NCBI GenBank assembly: GCA_037439705.1
Contig: JBBIVP010000071.1
Span: forward strand, 1,217-9,971
Source: JBBIVP01 sp037439705 [NCBI: bacterium]
GTDB taxonomy: Bacteria; JBBIVP01
Length of the DNA stretch: 8,755 nucleotides
Direction: 5' to 3'
Both the position numbers and the translations under genes were made by a program. The notes under the pieces were generated by a model, which did no database searches, was not told the origin of the DNA, and worked only from the letters and a program-made list of their open reading frames with translations. Shown piece after piece: positions 6,010-8,755 of this stretch. Within the stretch, counting starts at the first letter, position 1. Each line of letters begins with the position of its first letter.

Positions 6010-7109
6010 TTTTTACATACAGAGATTCTCAACCAGCCATGAGAAAAATCTGCTTCTCTCACATCCATCCTTCCATTTCCCTTAAAAAACAGAGCCCTCT
6101 TGAAAGGACCCGATTTTATGACAAGTTCATTTCCATCTATCCACATTTCTATGTCCTCTTTTTTCATTCCCGGAAAGAAAAATTCAATGGCCATCTGATG
6201 ACCTTTTCTTGTTACCTTCAAGGGTTCAATTTTTGAAAGAAAATCATCTGGGGAAATACTTCCGTAGATTTTTTCACCCAGGCGTTTTAAAACCTCAAAT
6301 CCGATGGGCTCTTTTTCAAATTCCTCAAGTTTCATTATGCAAATGGGAGAAAACATGTATTTCAACCTTTCAAAAAATTCTTCATCCTCTGAAAATCTGT
6401 TCAGGATTATTCCATCAACAGGATATTCAAAAAGGGAAAGAGCAGAATACAATCTTATGGTCTCATTAAAAGCTATCTCTGATGGAAGCGTCACAATGCG
6501 GAAGGATGTTTTTGATGAATCCCTCAGGAGAGAATGTAGTTTCAAAATTTTTTCGTAAATCGTTTCAATATCATCTATAAAATCCTTATCGGGAAGAGGG
6601 GTGTAAAAATACCTCTCCATAATGGGTTTAACCCTTATATACCTTCTTTTAGCACTGTTTAAAAATCTATTTTTATACCAGTTCAAGGTCTCAGGCAAAC
6701 TCAAAAATTTAAGGGATGAAGCGGTAGGTGGACCATCAACAATAAGAACATCATATTTCTGCGATTCAATTATTTTCAGAAGGGATATGAAAAAAAGAAC
6801 CTCCTCCATTCCTGGAAGAAGAACCATCTCCTCCGCATAGACTTCATTAAGTCCCTGCTCCTCAAGGAAATTTTTTAGAAACCTGTATATCCCGTTCCAG
6901 CCTTTTCTGAGTTCTGCATCGGGATCAAACTCAATTACTGCCAAATTTTCGCCTTTAAACTCCTTTCCAAGGATATCCTTCAGATTGTGAGCAAGATCAA
7001 GGCTCGCAAGGACAACCCTTTTCCCACTTCTTGCTATTCTTACTGCAGTAGCGCATGAAAGGGTGGATTTTCCCACCCCGCCCTTGCCGGTAAAAAATAT
7101 AACTCGCAT
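6006..7109 (-). CDS. ArsA/Get3-like ATPase with C-terminal HSP20-like domain
   Basis: A 367-residue single-copy member of the ArsA/Get3 (anion-transporting ATPase) family. It has the deviant Walker A GKGGVGKST at 8-16, switch I SLDLAHN at 36-42 (usual STDPAHS; Asp38 is kept but Pro is Leu), PGMEEVLFF at 99-107, switch II-like VDGPPTASSLKFLSLPE at 124-140 (usual DTAPTGHTLRLL), and an LPSEIAFNETIR block at 208-219. Residues ~303-366 (MAIEFFFPGMKKEDI...GWLRISV) match the alpha-crystallin/HSP20-like tail seen on many ArsA relatives. No CxxC of the eukaryotic Get3 kind is present, and no arsenic genes are nearby, so arsenite pumping is unlikely. Protein targeting or chaperone-like work is possible, and function is open. 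It starts at ATG 7109 without a Shine-Dalgarno site but behind a near-perfect promoter that predicts a leaderless mRNA. The 87-aa gene follows with ATGA overlap. Confidence 0.88.
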   Translation of the reverse strand: MRVIFFTGKGGVGKSTLSCATAVRIARSGKRVVLASLDLAHNLKDILGKEFKGENLAVIEFDPDAELRKGWNGIYRFLKNFLEEQGLNEVYAEEMVLLPGMEEVLFFISLLKIIESQKYDVLIVDGPPTASSLKFLSLPETLNWYKNRFLNSAKRRYIRVKPIMERYFYTPLPDKDFIDDIETIYEKILKLHSLLRDSSKTSFRIVTLPSEIAFNETIRLYSALSLFEYPVDGIILNRFSEDEEFFERLKYMFSPICIMKLEEFEKEPIGFEVLKRLGEKIYGSISPDDFLSKIEPLKVTRKGHQMAIEFFFPGMKKEDIEMWIDGNELVIKSGPFKRALFFKGNGRMDVREADFSHGWLRISVCKK

Positions 7110-7115
7110 GCTTCA

Positions 7116-7144
7116 ATTATAGTTAGTGCAGGGGAGAATTTCAA
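7116..7144 (-). promoter_or_regulatory. Leaderless promoter of the ArsA-like ATPase operon
   Basis: On the minus strand: TTGAAA (7144-7139), a 17-bp spacer and a perfect TATAAT (7121-7116), then 6 nt to ATG 7109. Standard -10 geometry puts the transcription start at the A of the start codon. It is the best promoter match in the window. Confidence 0.68.
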
Positions 7145-7196
7145 TTACTCGGCATTTTTCAGAAAATTCAAAATTTGCTTGGACAAACTTTATTTC

Positions 7197-7208
7197 TTTG
7201 AGCTCAAA
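7197..7208. repeat. Perfect 12-bp palindrome in a divergent promoter region
   Basis: TTTGAGCTCAAA is its own reverse complement. It lies in the 167-bp gap between the divergent ArsA-like and DsbB-like genes, upstream of both promoters (about 53 bp upstream of the ArsA -35 and 35 bp upstream of the DsbB -35). A shared regulator site is possible; no regulator is identified. Confidence 0.35.
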
Positions 7209-7242
7209 TCTCCTCCGCAACGATATTTGTGCTTCTAAAAAC

Positions 7243-7270
7243 TTGAAAATTTAAGGGGGGATGTTATCAT
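7243..7270 (+). promoter_or_regulatory. Putative leaderless promoter of the DsbB-like gene
   Basis: TTGAAA (7243-7248), a 16-bp spacer and TATCAT (7265-7270), then 6 nt to ATG 7277. The arrangement is the same as for the ArsA-like ATPase and the GAF regulator. The spacer contains a run of six G (7255-7260) that looks like a ribosome site for ATG 7261 but directly abuts it, so it is not used as one. Confidence 0.52.
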
Positions 7271-7276
7271 TAAAGC

Positions 7277-7741
7277 ATGGATTTAATAAAAAAGGCGATT
7301 CCAATAGGAAAGATTCTTATTTTGGTTTTTTCACTGATAGGTATCACAGGAAGTTTCTCTCTTTCTGCAAGTGGAGAAATTCCGTGCCCTTATTGTTTAA
7401 TTGCAAGATATTCTCTGGTCATCATTCTTCTTCTCTCACTTCTTGCCCTATTTTTGAAAAAAAACCCCATTTACATAGGTACTGCCATAATCTCAATTCT
7501 TCCAATTGTTGCCTCTTCAATCCTCGTTTATAACGATTACTTCGTTCAGGGAGGAACTGAAATATGCTATTCAGAAAACAGCGATGTCCACTGCACCTCC
7601 CCACTCGTGTTTGGAATCCATGTATCCCTCTATGCCCTTCTCATAAGCCTTGCCATTTTGTTTTTATCACTTTTACTCATCACAGGAAGTTTTATTGTGA
7701 AAAAATATGAAGGTACTGATTCTTGTAGAAAACACGGTTGA
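7277..7741 (+). CDS. DsbB/BdbC-like disulfide bond oxidoreductase
   Basis: A 154-residue inner-membrane protein with about four transmembrane helices (roughly 9-28, 45-61, 64-85 and 111-140). DsbB-family proteins reoxidise DsbA-like thioredoxins and pass electrons to quinone. The first loop carries CPYC at 37-40 followed by the family-typical LIARY. The second loop carries the other pair, Cys97 and Cys106 (ICYSENSDVHC), so both catalytic cysteine pairs are present. Size and spacing suit the short BdbC-like branch. No DsbA-like partner is in the window. The start is ATG 7277, which has no Shine-Dalgarno site but has a -10 hexamer 6 nt upstream. The 3' end overlaps the next gene by 35 bp in another frame. 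The secreted GH5-like enzyme 0.8 kb downstream could be a client of disulfide formation, but there is no direct evidence. Confidence 0.85.
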   Translation: MDLIKKAIPIGKILILVFSLIGITGSFSLSASGEIPCPYCLIARYSLVIILLLSLLALFLKKNPIYIGTAIISILPIVASSILVYNDYFVQGGTEICYSENSDVHCTSPLVFGIHVSLYALLISLAILFLSLLLITGSFIVKKYEGTDSCRKHG

Positions 7742-8540
7742 GGTCAGTTTTCTTCTAACAGGCGAGCACGGACTTTCAATCCTAATTGACAATGGAAATG
7801 AAAAGGTTCTATTTGATACAGGACAGGGAATGAGCATTATCAACAATTCTCAATTTCTCGGACTTGACCTTTCCGAAATAAAGTGCATAGCATTGAGTCA
7901 CGGACATTCAGACCACACAAGGGGATTGAAACCCGTCCTTGAAATTACAGGAAAAAGAGATATCTATGCCCATCCAGGCGTATTTGGTAAAAAATACTTT
8001 ATTGGTAAGAGAAAAGGAGTAGATGTGGAACTTTCAATCGGGATTCCGTATGAGAAAAAAGAAATAGAAGAAATGGGAAGACTGGTCTTAACAGATTCAA
8101 GCGTTAAACTTGCTGATGGTATATGGACAAGCGGTGAAATTCCTTTTGTTACAGAATTTGAAAGAGTTGACCCAACATTTTTCATTCAGGAGGGAGAAAA
8201 ATTTCAACCCGACACCATGCCGGTAGACCTTGCCATATTATAAAAATCCGAGAAGGGATACAGTAACCTACAGGTATGAGGACAAACAGGCGAATGCAAC
8301 ACAATTGAAGATATATAAAATAAATCACAAGAAAGAGAATTTTACGCACTGATAGGTGGAACACATTTAGTAAGCGCTGATGAGAAGAAAATTGAAAAGA
8401 CAATAAATCTCCTTAAGAGGTATAAATTTAAAAAAATAGTTCCCTGTCATTGCACAGGATTGAAGGCTAACTTTGAAATTTTTAAAAACTTCGGCGAAGT
8501 TTTCGTGCCGGGATGCGTAGGCACCGCATTAGAAATTTAA
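7707..8540 (+). pseudogene. MBL-fold metallohydrolase gene broken by three in-frame stops
   Basis: The N-terminal 178 codons encode a metallo-beta-lactamase-fold protein of the MJ0301/TM0207-like group (often named dihydropterin-ribofuranosyl-aminobenzene phosphate synthase-like). It opens with LLTGEHGLSILID and LFDTGQG, with the metal motif SHGHSDH at 64-70. The frame stops at TAA 8241, but reading on in the same frame gives the family's C-terminal part: GQTGECNTIED, then FYALIGGTHL, IVPCHCTG and FVPGCVGTALEI, ending at TAA 8538-8540 (277 codons, normal length). Further in-frame stops are TGA 8277 and TAA 8316. No frameshift is needed. The motif normally reading GCSHxG is V-stop-GQTG, so Cys is replaced by TGA and the metal His by Gln: the catalytic site is damaged beyond the stops. 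The truncated 178-aa product would lack the third metal-binding segment. A decaying gene is the best reading; locally bad sequence is the alternative. Confidence 0.83.
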
Positions 8541-8569
8541 TAGACTTATTCCGGTGAAAATTATAAAAT
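8541..8569 (+). promoter_or_regulatory. Possible leaderless promoter of the GH5-like gene
   Basis: TAAAAT (8564-8569) ends 6 nt before ATG 8576, as in the other leaderless units. The -35 candidate TAGACT (8541-8546, 17-bp spacer) matches consensus at only 4 of 6, so this is the weakest member of the set. Confidence 0.38.
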
Positions 8570-8575
8570 AAGAAA

Positions 8576-8755
8576 ATGAAATTAAAAAGAATAGTTTTGA
8601 AGTATGTCTTTATTTTAATTTTTTCTTTTCTTCATTGTTCGGAGCCATCCAAAGAATTCATAAATTCAAAAGGTAGATGGCTGATTGATGAAAAGGAAAG
8701 GATTTTAATATTAAGAGGAATAAATTTTTCAGACAGGTCCAAAAGACCTCCCTTT
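8576..8755 (+). CDS. GH5-like secreted glycosidase, N-terminus (partial)
   Basis: Sixty codons are open to the window edge. An N-terminal basic segment (KLKR, K9) and a hydrophobic core at about 10-20 form a signal peptide. Cys21 follows FLH, so a lipoprotein is possible, though the lipobox is off-consensus. The mature start GRWLIDEKERILILRGINFSD-RSKRPPF (33-60) matches the first strand of glycoside hydrolase family 5 enzymes of the endoglycoceramidase-like kind, which begin with D-x-x-GR-x-x-LRG-VN and a nearby SK-x-P. The catalytic glutamates lie outside the window. There is no Shine-Dalgarno site before ATG 8576. It would act outside the cytoplasm on a glycan or glycolipid; the substrate is not determinable here. 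Confidence 0.68.
   Translation, partial: MKLKRIVLKYVFILIFSFLHCSEPSKEFINSKGRWLIDEKERILILRGINFSDRSKRPPF

Noticed and set aside
7261-7533. Open frame from ATG 7261 directly after a G-run
   Set aside because: The G-run touches the ATG with no spacing, and the frame overlaps the DsbB-like gene whose CPYC and membrane segments are convincing in the other frame.
8277-8279. TGA as selenocysteine in the MBL-fold protein
   Set aside because: The position matches a Cys, but TAA stops lie before and after it in the same frame and the adjacent metal His is lost, so a functional selenoprotein is unlikely.
1410-8318. Reassigned stop codon in this genome
   Set aside because: TAA, TAG and TGA all serve as normal terminators of intact genes here, and the in-frame TAA codons do not align to one common residue in homologues.
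8232-8351. Alternative open frame across the damaged part of the MBL gene, suggesting compensating frameshifts
   Set aside because: It shows no family similarity, whereas the original frame still shows GQTGECNTIED at the expected place, so the frame did not change.

Overview
The window reads as a piece of an AT-rich bacterial chromosome. Predicted proteins are rich in Lys, Glu and Ile, and AUA and AGA codons are common. Bacterial marks are recognisable -35/-10 promoters, a possible sigma-54 promoter, Shine-Dalgarno sites (AGGAGG) inside operons, a DsbB-like thiol oxidoreductase and a signal-peptide-bearing glycosidase. I cannot name the lineage from the sequence; a deep-branching or candidate phylum, possibly thermophilic, would fit.

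Layout. (1) 1-361, minus: N-terminal part of a GAF-domain regulator that resembles the sensory domain of NifA-type activators, cut by the window edge. (2) 362-508: divergent control region with a sigma-54-like -24/-12 element facing right, a sigma-70-like promoter facing left and two inverted repeats between them. (3) 509-2699, plus: nadE followed by glnA, overlapping by 32 bp; glnA carries an in-frame TAA at codon 41. (4) 2721-5685, minus: a TetR regulator followed by two acyl-CoA dehydrogenases, tightly packed. (5) 5746-7109, minus: an ArsA/Get3-like ATPase with an HSP20-like tail, coupled by ATGA overlap to an unrecognised 87-aa lysine-tailed protein. (6) 7277-8540, plus: a DsbB-like membrane protein and an overlapping metallo-beta-lactamase-fold gene broken by three in-frame stops. 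(7) 8576-8755, plus: start of a GH5-like secreted glycosidase, cut by the edge.

How the parts fit. NadE uses ammonia and GlnA assimilates ammonia, so a nitrogen-responsive switch (sigma-54 promoter plus NifA-like regulator) would make sense for (1)-(3). The TetR gene probably controls its two dehydrogenases, as FadR-like TetR proteins do for fatty-acid or branched-chain acyl-CoA breakdown.

The main whole-window signal is promoter architecture. Four first genes of transcription units have a -10 hexamer exactly 6 nt before the start codon, usually with TTGAAA at -35, and a fifth (TetR) is close to this. That predicts leaderless mRNAs. Genes inside operons instead mostly carry strong Shine-Dalgarno sites. 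The second signal is nonsense codons without frameshifts in two otherwise well-preserved genes. No tRNA, rRNA, CRISPR array, transposase or obvious hairpin terminator was seen.
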